Shown: piece after piece, positions 48,346 to 58,392 of the stretch
Numbering within the stretch: the stretch's first letter is position 1
How the letters are laid out: every line of letters starts with the position of its first letter
NCBI RefSeq assembly: GCF_000421565.1
Contig: NZ_ATXG01000002.1
Span: 248,001 to 312,000 of the forward strand
Direction: 5' to 3'
From: Agromyces subbeticus DSM 16689
GTDB lineage: Bacteria; Actinomycetota; Actinomycetes; Actinomycetales; Microbacteriaceae
DNA: 64,000 nt
Position numbers and translations under genes: made by a program
Notes under the pieces: model-generated
What the model was told of the DNA's origin: nothing
Seen by the model: only the letters and a program-made list of their open reading frames with translations
Database searches by the model: none

Positions 48346-48750
48346 ATGACGTTCGATCCGTTCACCATCATCATGCTCGCCGTCCTGGCGGTGCTGATCT
48401 TCTTCATGTTCCGCAACTCGCGCAAGCGTCAGGCCGACGCGCGCGAACTGCAGTCGAAGGTGCAGGCGGGCGCCAAGGTGATGACCAACTTCGGTCTCTT
48501 CGGCACCATCCTGTCGATCGACGAAGAAGACAACCAGGTGCTGCTCGAGACGTCGCCCGGCACCGTGCTGACGGTGCACCGTCAGACGATCGCCCGCGTC
48601 GTCGAGCCGAAGGTCGAAGACGACGCAGACGAGGCGGCTGTCGTCGACGGCGCGCCCGAGTTCGGCGAGCGGGTCGTCGACCCCGCCGACGACGTGACGA
48701 GCGGTGACTCGGGCGACCAGACGCCCGACACCAAGAAGTCCGACGACTAA
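48346..48750 (+). CDS. yajC: Preprotein translocase subunit YajC
   Basis: 134 residues from ATG 48346 (GGAAGG upstream). Single membrane helix near 5-25 (FTIIMLAVLAVLIFFMFRNSRKRQ), then the conserved cytoplasmic part (VQAGAKVMTNFGLFGTILSIDEEDNQVLLETSPGTVLTVHRQTIARVV) and a long acidic C-terminal tail. Accessory to SecDF/YidC at the Sec translocon. A 9-bp hairpin separates it from secD. Confidence 0.94.
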   Translation: MTFDPFTIIMLAVLAVLIFFMFRNSRKRQADARELQSKVQAGAKVMTNFGLFGTILSIDEEDNQVLLETSPGTVLTVHRQTIARVVEPKVEDDADEAAVVDGAPEFGERVVDPADDVTSGDSGDQTPDTKKSDD

Positions 48751-48768
48751 GACTCACCCCGAAGCTGG

Positions 48769-48790
48769 GCCCGCGCGCTGACGCGCGGGC
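48769..48790 (+). other. GC-rich hairpin between yajC and secD
   Basis: GCCCGCGCG/CGCGCGGGC with a CTGA loop, 18 nt after yajC and 22 nt before secD. No T-tract, so it may be an mRNA processing, stability or attenuation element rather than a full terminator. Confidence 0.5.
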
Positions 48791-48812
48791 TCCTGCAGAG
48801 AAAGCGGAACAC

Positions 48813-50555
48813 GTGGCTGCACCAACCAAGCGGTCATCCCGGCCGACCTCCGTGCGCAAGGCATGGAGATCTCTCACCTGGCTGGGTGTCATCATCGCGT
48901 TGCTGTTCGGCATCAATGCCGCAGGCGTCATCTGGGGCGGTGGGTCATGGACCCCGAAGCTCGCCCTCGACCTCGAGGGCGGCACGCAGATCATCCTCGC
49001 GCCGAAGGTCGAGACCGGCGCCGACGTCTCGCAGGAGCAGCTCGACCAGGCGGTCGCGATCATCCGCCAGCGCGTCGATGCCTCCGGTGTCGCCGAAGCC
49101 GAGATCAACACCGAAGGCGACAACGTCGTCGTTCGCATCCCGGGTGAGCTCGACGACCAGACCCGTGCTCGCATCGAGCAGTCGGCCAAGCTCGAACTCC
49201 GTGCCGTGCTGCTCGCCGATGCGGCGACGAACACCGCGATCGATCCGAGCGCGAGCCCGGCTCCGACCGAGGCGCCCGCCGAAGAGCTCGAGTCGACGCC
49301 CACCGCAGAGCCGACCGATGGCAGCGATCCGTCGTGGGTCACTCCCGCCCTGCAGAAGCAGTTCGATGAGTTCAACTGCGCAGAGCTCGACGACGTGTCG
49401 ACGAACGTGGCTCCGGCCGACGAGCCGCTCGTCACCTGCGACCTGAGCCGCACCGCGAAGTATCTGCTCGGCCCGGTCGAGGCGAGCGGCGAGAACATCG
49501 TCGACGCCACCAACGGCATGGTGCAGACCCAGAACGGCGCATCGACCGGCCAGTGGGCCGTGAACATCGTCTTCGATGCCGAGGGCACCGAAGACTTCGC
49601 CGCGGTCAGCACCCGTCTGTTCGGCCTGCAGGGCCAGACGCCGCGCGACCAGTTCGCCTTCGTGCTCGACGGCGCCGTGCTCACGGCACCGTCCATGAAC
49701 GGCGCCATCACCGACGGCAAGCCGCAGATCACCGGCAGCTTCGACCAGGCTTCGTCGAAGGCACTGGCCGACCAGCTGAAGTTCGGCGCACTGCCGATCA
49801 GCTTCACGGTGCAGTCCTCCGACACGATCTCGCCGACGCTCGGCACCTCGCAGCTGCAGTCCGGCCTGGTCGCCGGCCTCATCGGCCTGATCCTCGTCGT
49901 CATCTACACGCTGTTCCAATACCGCGCGCTCGGCTCCGTGACGATCGCCTCGCTCATCATCGCCGCGATCGTGACCTATCTCGTCATCACGATCCTGTCG
50001 TGGCGCGAGGGCTATCGCCTCTCGCTGGCCGGCATCGCGGGCCTGATCGTCGCGATCGGCTTCACCGCCGATTCGTTCATCGTGTACTTCGAACGCGTCC
50101 GCGATGAGTTGCGAGACGGCAGACCGCTCGTCGGCGCCGTCGAGGCGGGCTGGAAACGTGCATTCCGCACGGTGCTCGCGTCGAAGGGCGTCAACCTGCT
50201 CGCGGCGATCGTGCTCTTCGTACTCGCCGTCGGCAGCGTCAAGGGCTTCGCCTACACGCTCGGCATCACGACTGTCATCGACGTCATCGTCGTGATCCTC
50301 TTCACCCACCCGATGCTGCAACTGCTCGCGCAGACGCGGTTCTTCTCGAGTGGAAACCCCTGGTCGGGTCTCGACCCGAACGCGCTGGGCGCGGTGTACC
50401 GCGGCCGGGCCGAGTTCCGCAAGCCGACCGACCTGCCGGCGCGCAAGACCGCGGCGAGTTCCAAAGAGGCGCAGCGTCGCCAGACGATCGCCGAGCGCAA
50501 GGCCGCTGCCGCGGTGGGCGCCTCCGATACGTCGAACGATGGGAAGGACTCCTGA
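48813..50555 (+). CDS. secD: Protein translocase subunit SecD
   Basis: 580 residues from GTG 48813. First membrane helix at about 14-36, then DLEGGTQIILAPK, the large P1 external domain with RQRVDASGVAEAEI and an actinobacterial Thr/Pro/Glu-rich insertion (about 145-175), and a C-terminal five-helix bundle beginning GTSQLQSGLVAGLIGLILVVIYTLFQY with the RND motif GFTADSFIVYFERVRDE. SecDF uses proton flow to pull exported proteins. The TGA overlaps the secF ATG by one base. Confidence 0.97.
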   Translation: MAAPTKRSSRPTSVRKAWRSLTWLGVIIALLFGINAAGVIWGGGSWTPKLALDLEGGTQIILAPKVETGADVSQEQLDQAVAIIRQRVDASGVAEAEINTEGDNVVVRIPGELDDQTRARIEQSAKLELRAVLLADAATNTAIDPSASPAPTEAPAEELESTPTAEPTDGSDPSWVTPALQKQFDEFNCAELDDVSTNVAPADEPLVTCDLSRTAKYLLGPVEASGENIVDATNGMVQTQNGASTGQWAVNIVFDAEGTEDFAAVSTRLFGLQGQTPRDQFAFVLDGAVLTAPSMNGAITDGKPQITGSFDQASSKALADQLKFGALPISFTVQSSDTISPTLGTSQLQSGLVAGLIGLILVVIYTLFQYRALGSVTIASLIIAAIVTYLVITILSWREGYRLSLAGIAGLIVAIGFTADSFIVYFERVRDELRDGRPLVGAVEAGWKRAFRTVLASKGVNLLAAIVLFVLAVGSVKGFAYTLGITTVIDVIVVILFTHPMLQLLAQTRFFSSGNPWSGLDPNALGAVYRGRAEFRKPTDLPARKTAASSKEAQRRQTIAERKAAAAVGASDTSNDGKDS

Positions 50556-51574
50556 TGGCCAACCGTCTCACGACCTTCGGCAACGACCTCTACACCGGCA
50601 AGCGATCGTTCAACTTCGTCGGCGGACGCAAGAAGTGGTACACGATCGCCGGCATCCTCGTGCTGCTCTCGGTCATCGTCCCGCTCTTCACCGGCGTGAA
50701 CTTCAGCATCGAGTTCCGCGGCGGCTCCCAGTTCCAGATCACCGAGGTCGAGAACGCCGCGGCCGATCCCGCCATCGAAGCCGTGCACTCGGTCGTGCCC
50801 GACGCCGAGGTCCGGGTCGCGATCGTCGGCGGCAACGGCGTGCGCGTGCAGACCGACCAGCTCTCGCAAGAGGACTCCCGCGAGGTGTCGGACGCGCTTG
50901 CGGCGGCCTTCGACGTGCCCGAGTCCGAGGTCACGTCGTCGTTCGTCGGCCCGAGCTGGGGTGCGGATGTCACGAGGCAGGCGCTCATCGGCCTCGTCGC
51001 CTTCCTCCTGCTCGCGGGCATCATCATGGCGCTCTACTTCCGCACCTGGAAGATGTCGGCCGCCGCGATCATCGCGCTGATCGCCGACCTCATCGTCACG
51101 ACCGGTTTCTACGCCGCGGTCGGCTTCGAGATCAGCCCTGCAGCGACGATCGGCATCCTGACGATCCTCAGCTACTCGCTTTACGACACCGTCGTGGTCT
51201 TCGACAAGATCCGCGAGAACACGGCAGAAGACGGCGAGGAGTCGCGGCGCACCTTCGCCGAGTCGGTGAACCTCGCGGTGAACCAGACGCTGGTGCGATC
51301 GATCAACACGAGCGTCGTGGCAGCGCTTCCCGTCGCCGCCATCCTCTTCATCGGTGCGGGCGTGCTCGGCGCGGATACCCTGCGGGACATCTCGCTCGCT
51401 CTCCTCATCGGCATCCTGGTCGGCACCTGGTCGACGGTCTTCGTCGCGGCTCCGCTGTACTCGCAGCTGCGTGAGGGCGAGCCGGCGATCCGCCGTCACG
51501 ACCAGAAGGTGTTGAAGGAGCGTGAGCGCGCGGCGTCCGTCTCGACGGCCGCCGAAGCGCTGCCCACTGCGTGA
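50555..51574 (+). CDS. secF: Protein translocase subunit SecF
   Basis: 339 residues, start coupled to secD (TGATG). First helix YTIAGILVLLSVIVPLFTGV, then FSIEFRGGSQFQI, an external domain, and the C-terminal helices with LIADLIVTTGFYAAVGFEISPAATIGILTILSYSLYDTVVVFDKIRE and NTSVVAALPVAAILFIG. Partner of SecD. Confidence 0.97.
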   Translation: MANRLTTFGNDLYTGKRSFNFVGGRKKWYTIAGILVLLSVIVPLFTGVNFSIEFRGGSQFQITEVENAAADPAIEAVHSVVPDAEVRVAIVGGNGVRVQTDQLSQEDSREVSDALAAAFDVPESEVTSSFVGPSWGADVTRQALIGLVAFLLLAGIIMALYFRTWKMSAAAIIALIADLIVTTGFYAAVGFEISPAATIGILTILSYSLYDTVVVFDKIRENTAEDGEESRRTFAESVNLAVNQTLVRSINTSVVAALPVAAILFIGAGVLGADTLRDISLALLIGILVGTWSTVFVAAPLYSQLREGEPAIRRHDQKVLKERERAASVSTAAEALPTA

Positions 51575-51649
51575 TGTTCGCGGGCGGCGTGCGCTGCATG
51601 GCACGTCGAGGCCTCCGGAGCGGCGATAATTGAAGTCCGGAGGTGAGCG

Positions 51650-53902
51650 ATGACGGAGACGGGTGTCAACTCGACGGCATCGCTGCGCCGTCTGGTACCG
51701 CGCATCTTCTCGAAGGCGCAGCCCTCGGGCGCCGTCGACACGCTCATGCGCACCGTGCGCATGCACCACCCGAAGGCCGACCTCTCGCTCATCGAGCGGG
51801 CGTACACGGTCGCCGAGCGCGCGCACGACGGCCAGAAGCGCAAGAGCGGCGAGCCGTACATCACGCACCCCATCGCGGTCGCGCAGATTCTCGCCGATCT
51901 CGGCATCGGTTCGAAGACCGTCGCGGCGGCGTTGCTGCACGACACGGTCGAAGACACTGCGTACACCCTCGACCAGGTACGCGCCGATTTCGGTGACGAG
52001 ATCGCGATGCTCGTCGACGGCGTCACGAAGCTCGACAAGGTCAAGTACGGCGACTCGACGCAGGCCGAGACCGTTCGGAAGATGATCGTGGCGATGTCGA
52101 AAGACATCCGGGTGCTGATCATCAAACTCGCCGATCGACTGCACAATGCGCGCACATGGGGGTTCGTGCCGGCAGCCTCGGCTGCACGCAAGGCGACCGA
52201 GACGCTCGAGATCTACGCCCCGCTCGCGCATCGCCTCGGTATCCAGGCGATCAAATGGGAACTCGAAGACCTGTCGTTCGCCGTGCTCTATCCCAAGCTC
52301 TACGCCGAGATCGAGAGCCTCGTCAAGCAGCGCACGCCGCAGCGAGAAGAGTTCGTGCAGAACGTCATCGACCTGGTGACCGACGACCTGAAGATCGCCA
52401 AGATCCGCGGCAAGGTCATGGGCCGTCCGAAGCAGTACTACTCGATCTACCAGAAGATGATCGTGCGCGGACGCGACTTCGACGAGATCTACGATCTCGT
52501 GGGCATTCGAGTGCTCGTGAACTCCGTGCGCGACTGCTATGCGGTGCTCGGCGCGATCCACGCACGATGGACCCCGCTGCCCGGCCGGTTCAAGGACTAC
52601 ATCGCGACCCCCAAGTTCAACCTCTACCAGTCGCTGCACACGACCGTCATCGGCCCGAAGGGGCGTGCGGTCGAGCTCCAGATCCGCACGCACGACATGC
52701 ACCAGCGCGCCGAATACGGTGTCGCCGCGCACTGGAAGTACAAAGAGCGCATGGCGGGCACTCGAGCGGGCGAGAACGCTCCCCAGAACGAGACCGATAT
52801 GGCGTGGCTCGCGCACATCTCCGACTGGCAGGCCGAGACGGCCGATCCCGGCGAGTTCCTCGATTCGCTTCGGTTCGAGATCGGCGCCAAAGAGGTCTAC
52901 GTCTTCACGCCGAAGGGACGCGTGATCGGGCTGCCAGCGGGTGCGACCCCCGTCGACTTCGCCTACGCCGTGCACACGGAGGTCGGTCACCGCACGATGG
53001 GTGCGAAGGTCAACGGTCGCCTCGTGCCCCTCGAGAGCGAGCTGTCGAGCGGCGACGTCGTCGAGGTGTTCACCTCGAAGAACCCCGACTCTGGTCCGAG
53101 CCAAGACTGGCTGGGCTTCGTCAAGAGCCCCCGGGCACGCAACAAGATCCGTCAGTGGTTCACCAAAGAGCGACGCGACGAGGCGATCGAGCAGGGCAGG
53201 GATGCGATCGCCAGGGCGATGCGCAAGCAGAACCTTCCGCTGCAGAAGCTCATGAACCAGGAGTCGTTCGCCGAGGTCGCCGCACAACTGCGCTACGACG
53301 ACGTCTCGTCGCTCTACGCCGCGGTCGGCGAAGGTCATGTGTCGACGCAGTCGGTGCTCGAGAAGGTCGTCGCGCTCGTGCGCGACGTCGAAGAGGGCGA
53401 CGAACCCGATCTGCCGATCCCGGTGCGATCGAGGCCGCTTCCTCGCCACTCCGACTCGGGCGTGCTCGTGCGCGGGGCACCCGACATCCTCGTCAAGCTC
53501 GCCCGGTGCTGCACTCCGGTGCCCGGTGACGAGATCGTCGGCTTCGTGACGCGGGGTGCTGGTGTCTCGGTGCACCAGGCGAGCTGCCACAACGTGCAGT
53601 CGCTCATGAAAGAGCCCGAGCGCATGATCGACGTCGAGTGGGCGCCGAGTTCGAAGAGCGTGTTCCTCGTGCAGATCCAGATCGAGGCGCTCGATCGAGC
53701 CGGGCTACTCTCCGACGTGACGCGCGTGCTCTCCGAGCATCACGTGAACATCCTCTCGGCCAACGTGTCGACGTCGACCGATCGACTCGCGCTCAGCCGA
53801 TTCGTCTTCGAGATGGGCGACACCACGCACCTCGATCGGGTGCTCAACGCCGTGCGCCGCATCGACGCGGTCTACGACGTCTACCGCGTCAGCGACGGCT
53901 GA
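51650..53902 (+). CDS. rel: Bifunctional (p)ppGpp synthetase/hydrolase (Rel)
   Basis: 750 residues, ATG 51650 with GGAGG at 6 nt and a GATAAT (51625-51630) upstream. HD hydrolase domain with [10 protein letters not shown] (His97-Asp98) and [10 protein letters not shown]; synthetase domain with [16 protein letters not shown] and [12 protein letters not shown] domain ([32 protein letters not shown]); C-terminal zinc-finger-like region ([12 protein letters not shown]) and ACT domain. Both catalytic halves look intact, so it should make and degrade the stringent-response alarmone. Its 3' end is tandemly duplicated just after the stop and overlaps the convergent gene by 22 bp. Confidence 0.97.
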   Translation: MTETGVNSTASLRRLVPRIFSKAQPSGAVDTLMRTVRMHHPKADLSLIERAYTVAERAHDGQKRKSGEPYITHPIAVAQILADLGIGSKTVAAALLHDTVEDTAYTLDQVRADFGDEIAMLVDGVTKLDKVKYGDSTQAETVRKMIVAMSKDIRVLIIKLADRLHNARTWGFVPAASAARKATETLEIYAPLAHRLGIQAIKWELEDLSFAVLYPKLYAEIESLVKQRTPQREEFVQNVIDLVTDDLKIAKIRGKVMGRPKQYYSIYQKMIVRGRDFDEIYDLVGIRVLVNSVRDCYAVLGAIHARWTPLPGRFKDYIATPKFNLYQSLHTTVIGPKGRAVELQIRTHDMHQRAEYGVAAHWKYKERMAGTRAGENAPQNETDMAWLAHISDWQAETADPGEFLDSLRFEIGAKEVYVFTPKGRVIGLPAGATPVDFAYAVHTEVGHRTMGAKVNGRLVPLESELSSGDVVEVFTSKNPDSGPSQDWLGFVKSPRARNKIRQWFTKERRDEAIEQGRDAIARAMRKQNLPLQKLMNQESFAEVAAQLRYDDVSSLYAAVGEGHVSTQSVLEKVVALVRDVEEGDEPDLPIPVRSRPLPRHSDSGVLVRGAPDILVKLARCCTPVPGDEIVGFVTRGAGVSVHQASCHNVQSLMKEPERMIDVEWAPSSKSVFLVQIQIEALDRAGLLSDVTRVLSEHHVNILSANVSTSTDRLALSRFVFEMGDTTHLDRVLNAVRRIDAVYDVYRVSDG

Positions 53903-54519
53903 GCAGGCCTCAGCGACGGTTGAGCAGGCGCCGGCAACTGCCGGGCATCGCCGACCGGATGGCGTAACGTCTGACCGGCCTCGATGCGGGCGAGCCGCTC
54001 GAGCGCGAGGGCCCGGTGCGGCATTCGCACTGCGCCTGCGAAGCGTGCGCGCAACTCGTCGATGAGCAGCGGCTGCCGCGCACACAGTTCGGCCACGACG
54101 CGCTCCGGGCGCGGGTCGGCATGGCCGGGTTCCCTGAGCAGGTCGAAGCCCGTGCGCGCGACCGTAGTGCACCTGGCATGCCGGAAGTCGATGATGTCGG
54201 CGTCGCTGATCGACACCTCACGAATGACGAGTCGCGGTGCGGAGATCACCGCGACGCGCGACGTGCGCGACACGCAGAACTGGGCGACGTGCGGGGGAGC
54301 GGGAATCGCATCGTGCACCCACGCGGCGGAGAAGCGCTCGATGACGAGCGTTCGTGGGGCGCGCAGCCCGATCGCCGATGCTCGGAGCGAGGGCAGGTCG
54401 GGCTCATCGACGGGCGCCCACGCCTCGTCGATGACGACGAGCTCGCCGTCGATGCGAGCGGCGCAGAGCTCTGCGAGTGCGAGATCGTCGGTGCTGAGCA
54501 CGGGCGGCAGTTTGGCCAT
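53881..54519 (-). CDS. AbiEi-like / winged-helix DUF protein of Microbacteriaceae type
   Basis: 212 residues from ATG 54519. The order [70 protein letters not shown] followed by [28 protein letters not shown] and [15 protein letters not shown] resembles proteins annotated as type IV antitoxin AbiEi in this family of bacteria (helix-turn-helix start, then a beta-rich domain). No AbiEii nucleotidyltransferase toxin gene lies next to it, so a toxin-antitoxin role is doubtful. The C-terminal tail contains a duplicated AQPSL element created by the tandem repeat at the rel 3' end. Confidence 0.6.
   Translation of the reverse strand: MAKLPPVLSTDDLALAELCAARIDGELVVIDEAWAPVDEPDLPSLRASAIGLRAPRTLVIERFSAAWVHDAIPAPPHVAQFCVSRTSRVAVISAPRLVIREVSISDADIIDFRHARCTTVARTGFDLLREPGHADPRPERVVAELCARQPLLIDELRARFAGAVRMPHRALALERLARIEAGQTLRHPVGDARQLPAPAQPSLRPAQPSLTR
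53890..53929. repeat. 21-bp tandem duplication at the 3' end of rel
   Basis: Copies 53890-53908 and 53911-53929 differ at one base (C/T). Each plus-strand copy encodes Ser-Asp-Gly-stop, so the rel stop region is present twice; on the minus strand the copies add seven codons to the AbiEi-like protein. Confidence 0.85.
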
Positions 54520-54583
54520 GAGGCCATGCTGCAGCATCCGTGCCGGCGCTCGCCTGTCTGAGGCGGATCTGTGGAGAAGAGGG

Positions 54584-54625
54584 CGGCGCCGAGATGGTCG
54601 CGGTGAAGACGACCACCCGGCGCCG
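54584..54625 (-). terminator. Two-step hairpin after the DUF349 gene
   Basis: Outer stem CGGCGCC/GGCGCCG (54584-54590 / 54619-54625) and inner stem GGTCG/CGACC just beyond the DUF349 stop on the minus strand. Probable terminator without a strong T-tract. Confidence 0.5.
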
Positions 54626-54630
54626 TTCGT

Positions 54631-55863
54631 TCAGCCCCCGACGGCCTTCAGCCAGGCGCGACGGGCATCGAGCGCTTCGCGCGCCGATGCCGCGGCGCGC
54701 GTGTCGCCGGCAGCTTCGGCCGCCGCGAGCTCGGCCTCGAGCTTGTCGATGGCATCGTGCAGCTGGCCGAGCATTCCCTCGGAGCGGGCCTTCTTCTCGG
54801 GGTCTTCGCGCTGCCAGCGCTCCTCCTCGAGCGACTTGACGTGGTTCTCGACCTTGCGGATGCGGTCTTCGACGACGCGCACCTGGTCGCGAGGCACCTT
54901 GCCGATCTCGTCCCACTTGCGCTGCAGGCGGTTCAGCGTCGAACGGGCCTGCTTCGGGTCCTTCTCGGAGAGGAGGGTCTCGGCCTCGGTGAGGAGCGCG
55001 AGCTTCTCGTCGAGGTTGGCGCGGTAGCTCTCGTCTTCTTGCGCATCGACCTCTGCCTTCGCGCTGAACAGCACGTCGCCGGCGGCCTTGAACTTCGCCC
55101 AGAGCGAGTCGTCGAGCTTCTTGCCCGCGCGCCCCGCGAGCTTCCACTCGTCGAGCAGGTTGCGGTAGTCGCCCACCGCGTCTGCTCCGCGCGGGGCGAG
55201 CGCCTCTGCGCGTTCGATGAGCGCCTGCTTGCGCGTGCGCACGTCTCGGTGCGCGGCATCGAGCTCGGCGAAGAACGCCTTGCGGTGCGTCTCGATCGTC
55301 GAGCGCGCAGCGCGGAACCGCTTCCAGAGGTCGTTGGCCTCGTTCTTCGGAAGTCGAGGACCGTCTTGCTGGTGCCGCTGCCAGCGAGTGAAGAGCTCGT
55401 CGAGCTCGGCGGTCGCCTGCTTCCACTGCGTCTTCGCGGGATCGCCGGCGGCCAGGGCCTCAGCGGCCTCGACGATCGCGGTGCGCTCGGCGATCGCCTC
55501 GGCGACGGCGGCCTTCGTCTCGGCCTGCTGCTGCTCGGTCAGCTCCTTCGTCGTACCCGAGAGCGATTCGAGGCGACGAGCGAGCGATTCGAGGTCGCCG
55601 ACGGCGTTGGCGCTGGAGACCGAGGCGCGAAGCGTTGCGACGGCCTTCGCGACATCCGCAGCCGGAGCACCGCGGCGAACCCGCTGCTCAAGCAGGCCCA
55701 CCTGCCCGGCCAGATCGCCGTACTTGCGCTCGAAGTAGGCGAGTGCCTCTTCAGCGGAGCCGTCGGGATACTGCCCGACGGCACGCTCGCCGTCGCTCGT
55801 GCGCACGAAGACGGTGCCCGTCTCGTCGACGCGGCCCCACGGTTGCTGCTCTGAATCGGTCAC
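54631..55863 (-). CDS. DUF349 helical repeat protein
   Basis: 410 residues from GTG 55863 (AGGGTGAGG upstream). After the conserved start WGRVDETGTVFVRTSDGERAVGQYPDGSAEEALAYFERKYGDLAGQVGLLEQRV, three DUF349 repeats follow, each a helical hairpin with W-K-x-F motifs (DLWKRFRAARSTIETHRKAFFAELD, SLWAKFKAAGDVLFSAKAEVD, RLQRKWDEIGKVPRDQVRVVEDRIRKVE). Strong coiled-coil character throughout. The family is universal in Actinobacteria, cytoplasmic and without a proven function. Single gene, divergent or unlinked to its neighbours. Confidence 0.93.
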   Translation of the reverse strand: MTDSEQQPWGRVDETGTVFVRTSDGERAVGQYPDGSAEEALAYFERKYGDLAGQVGLLEQRVRRGAPAADVAKAVATLRASVSSANAVGDLESLARRLESLSGTTKELTEQQQAETKAAVAEAIAERTAIVEAAEALAAGDPAKTQWKQATAELDELFTRWQRHQQDGPRLPKNEANDLWKRFRAARSTIETHRKAFFAELDAAHRDVRTRKQALIERAEALAPRGADAVGDYRNLLDEWKLAGRAGKKLDDSLWAKFKAAGDVLFSAKAEVDAQEDESYRANLDEKLALLTEAETLLSEKDPKQARSTLNRLQRKWDEIGKVPRDQVRVVEDRIRKVENHVKSLEEERWQREDPEKKARSEGMLGQLHDAIDKLEAELAAAEAAGDTRAAASAREALDARRAWLKAVGG

Positions 55864-55951
55864 GGCCTCACCCTGTCGTAGGTCGAATGCCGCCCGGGGG
55901 CGGCGATGACGGCATCAAGCCTATTGCACCGCCGGATGGCGGGATCGGCCG

Positions 55952-56731
55952 TCACTGAATGGTGAACGAGGTGATCGTGGTCGGCACCGCGGGGGCGCCG
56001 TCCGTCGCACCGTCGGCGGTACCCGCGTCGGCGACGCCGCTGCGGAGTTCTTCGAGACCGCTCGTGACATGGCCGATGACGGAGTAGCCGCCGGTGTCGC
56101 CGGGAAGCGTCGTGTCTTCGTAGACGATGAAGAACTGGCTGCCGTTGCTGTACTGGTCGGCGCCGCGAGCCATCGCGATCGTTCCCGCCGGGTAGAGCCC
56201 GTCGGCCGGTGCGTTCTCGACCGGGCCGTAGCTGTAGCCGGGGCCACCGGTGCCGTCGCCGGCCGGGTCGCCGCACTGCAGCACCCAGATGCCCTCGGTG
56301 GTGAGGCGATGGCAGCTCGTGCCGGTGTAGAACCCGGACTGGATCAGGCTGATCTCGCTCGACACGGCCTGAGGCGCGGTCGCGCCGTCGAGCTCGATGC
56401 CGACGGGGATGTCGTTGAGCGTCAGCGTGCCGGTCCAGACGCGGCCTTCGGCGAGGTCGGCGGATGGCACGTCACCCTGGTTCTCGCCGGCCGGCGGCGT
56501 GGCGCTCGGCGTCGGCGTCTCGGAGGCGACCGGCTCGGGCGTGCCCGGCCCGCCACTGAAGTAGAACAGCTGCGCAGCGGTCGCGAGCGCCAGCACGACG
56601 ACGAGAGCGAGCACCGCGATGACGTTGTCTCGTGTGCGTCGGCGCTGCTTGCGCGTGTGGACTTCCTGGCGTGCCTGGTAGGTGCGCAGGCGCGCTCGTT
56701 CTTCACGCGACTGCCGGTCGATCGATGCCAC
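55952..56731 (-). CDS. Membrane-anchored cyclophilin-type peptidyl-prolyl isomerase
   Basis: 259 residues from GTG 56731 (AAGGAG at good spacing). A basic N-terminus with [21 protein letters not shown], then one membrane helix (about 36-58), a Pro/Thr linker and a cyclophilin domain outside the membrane: [60 protein letters not shown] and [16 protein letters not shown]. The catalytic Arg of canonical cyclophilins (FxRV) is replaced here by [10 protein letters not shown], typical of the actinobacterial exported branch. It follows rel in the same region as in other Actinobacteria. Confidence 0.93.
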   Translation of the reverse strand: MASIDRQSREERARLRTYQARQEVHTRKQRRRTRDNVIAVLALVVVLALATAAQLFYFSGGPGTPEPVASETPTPSATPPAGENQGDVPSADLAEGRVWTGTLTLNDIPVGIELDGATAPQAVSSEISLIQSGFYTGTSCHRLTTEGIWVLQCGDPAGDGTGGPGYSYGPVENAPADGLYPAGTIAMARGADQYSNGSQFFIVYEDTTLPGDTGGYSVIGHVTSGLEELRSGVADAGTADGATDGAPAVPTTITSFTIQ

Positions 56732-56906
56732 GCATGCTCCTTCTCGGGACTCCTGCGAGCCGACTCTACGCAAGCCCGGGTGCGCTGACCAATCGCCGCT
56801 CCGTTCGTGTCGCCGAGAAGGCCGTTCGATGGGATCGTTCGTGGAGGAGTCGCAGGGGTGTCGGATGGCAGTTCGGCGCCCGGGATCGGGTGTCGGATGC
56901 CGCGAC

Positions 56907-56912
56907 TACGCT
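56907..56912 (+). promoter_or_regulatory. -10 box (TACGCT) for leaderless rarA
   Basis: TACGCT, then 7 nt, then the ATG; no ribosome site. Confidence 0.5.
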
Positions 56913-56919
56913 TGAACGC

Positions 56920-58392
56920 ATGTTGGATTCCGGCCCGGGGCTGCGTTCCGGCGCGACCCCGCTCGCGGTGCGCATGCGTCCGACGAGCCTCGACGAGGTC
57001 GCCGGTCAACGGCACCTGTTGACGCCGGGCTCGCCACTCGTCGCGCTCGCGGGTGACCGCACCGGAGCGACGGGTTCGGTCTCGGTCATCCTGTGGGGCC
57101 CGCCCGGCACCGGCAAGACCACCCTCGCGCAGGCCATCGCCCGCTCCTCCGGTCGCAAGTTCGTCGAACTGTCGGCGGTCTCCGCCGGCGTGCGCGACGT
57201 TCGCCAGGTCATGGAGGAGGCACGCGCCAGCCGTGACCTCTACGGTCTGTCGACCGTGCTCTTCCTCGACGAGATCCACCGTTTCACGAAGGCGCAGCAA
57301 GACGCGCTGCTGCCGGGCGTCGAGAACGGCTGGGTCATCCTCGTCGCCGCGACGACAGAGAACCCCTCGTTCTCGGTCATCTCGCCGTTGCTGTCGCGCT
57401 CCCTGCTGCTCACGCTCGAACTCCTCACCGACGACGACCTCGGCGTGCTCGTCGACCGCGCCGTCTCCGATCCGCGCGGACTCGGCGGCAAGGTCGCCCT
57501 CGATCCCGAGGCGCGGTCCGCCATCATCCGGCTCGCCTCAGGCGACGCACGTCGCGCGCTCACCGCGCTCGAGGCGGCGGCGGTCGCCGCGACCCAGTCG
57601 CCGGCGACCCCGGTTTCAACGGCGGGCGAGGGCGACGGCGACGGCGACGATGAGTCCGGCACGCCCGCGAGCGCCGAAGCAGTGGGCGGCGACGATGCAG
57701 ATGACGCCGAGGACGATGGTGACGGCGAGACGGATGCCGCGGCATCCGTCACCCCCGTGATCACCACCGACATCGTCGCCCGTGCCGTCGACCGGGCGCT
57801 GCTGCGATACGACCGCAACGGCGACGAGCACTACGACGTCATCAGCGCGTTCATCAAGTCGGTGCGGGGCAGCGACGTCGACGCATCACTGCACTACCTC
57901 GCGCGAATGATCGAGGCCGGCGAAGATCCGCGGTTCATCGCCCGGCGCATCATCGTGCTCGCCTCCGAAGACATCGGGCTGGCCGATCCGACCGCGCTCG
58001 GCGTCGCGGTCGCCGCCGCCGACGCCGTGCAGTACATCGGCATGCCAGAGGGGCGCATCCCGCTCGCGCAGGCCGTGGTGCACCTGGCGACCGCACCCAA
58101 GTCGAACGCCGCCTACCTCGGCATCAACCAGGCGATCGCCGACGTGCGCGAGGGCAAGGCGGGTCGCGTGCCCAAGCACCTGCGCGACGCGCACTACCCC
58201 GGAGCGAAGCGGCTCGGGCATGGCAAGGGCTACCGGTACCCGCACAACGACGAGATCGGCGTGGTCGAGCAGCAGTACCTCCCCGACTCGCTGCGCGGGG
58301 CCGTCTACTACGAGCCCACCGAGCACGGCAACGAACGCGAGGTGTCGGCGCGACTGGCGAAACTGCGCCGCATCGTGCGGGGCGAGCGCTGA
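56920..58392 (+). CDS. rarA: Replication-associated recombination protein RarA (MgsA)
   Basis: 490 residues from ATG 56920. [20 protein letters not shown], Walker [15 protein letters not shown], Walker [16 protein letters not shown], sensor [20 protein letters not shown], then the tetramerisation part with [53 protein letters not shown]. Between the AAA lid and this domain there is an acidic low-complexity insert of about 45 residues (237-281) that ordinary RarA lacks; it contains a 22-bp palindrome at DNA level. RarA acts at stalled forks and at gaps. Confidence 0.95.
   Translation: MLDSGPGLRSGATPLAVRMRPTSLDEVAGQRHLLTPGSPLVALAGDRTGATGSVSVILWGPPGTGKTTLAQAIARSSGRKFVELSAVSAGVRDVRQVMEEARASRDLYGLSTVLFLDEIHRFTKAQQDALLPGVENGWVILVAATTENPSFSVISPLLSRSLLLTLELLTDDDLGVLVDRAVSDPRGLGGKVALDPEARSAIIRLASGDARRALTALEAAAVAATQSPATPVSTAGEGDGDGDDESGTPASAEAVGGDDADDAEDDGDGETDAAASVTPVITTDIVARAVDRALLRYDRNGDEHYDVISAFIKSVRGSDVDASLHYLARMIEAGEDPRFIARRIIVLASEDIGLADPTALGVAVAAADAVQYIGMPEGRIPLAQAVVHLATAPKSNAAYLGINQAIADVREGKAGRVPKHLRDAHYPGAKRLGHGKGYRYPHNDEIGVVEQQYLPDSLRGAVYYEPTEHGNEREVSARLAKLRRIVRGER
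57729..57750. repeat. 22-bp palindrome with GGATGCC core (in rarA insert)
   Basis: Perfect inverted repeat around CGGATGCCG/CGGCATCCG. Its 18-bp core equals that of the palindrome at 44751-44770. Confidence 0.8.
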
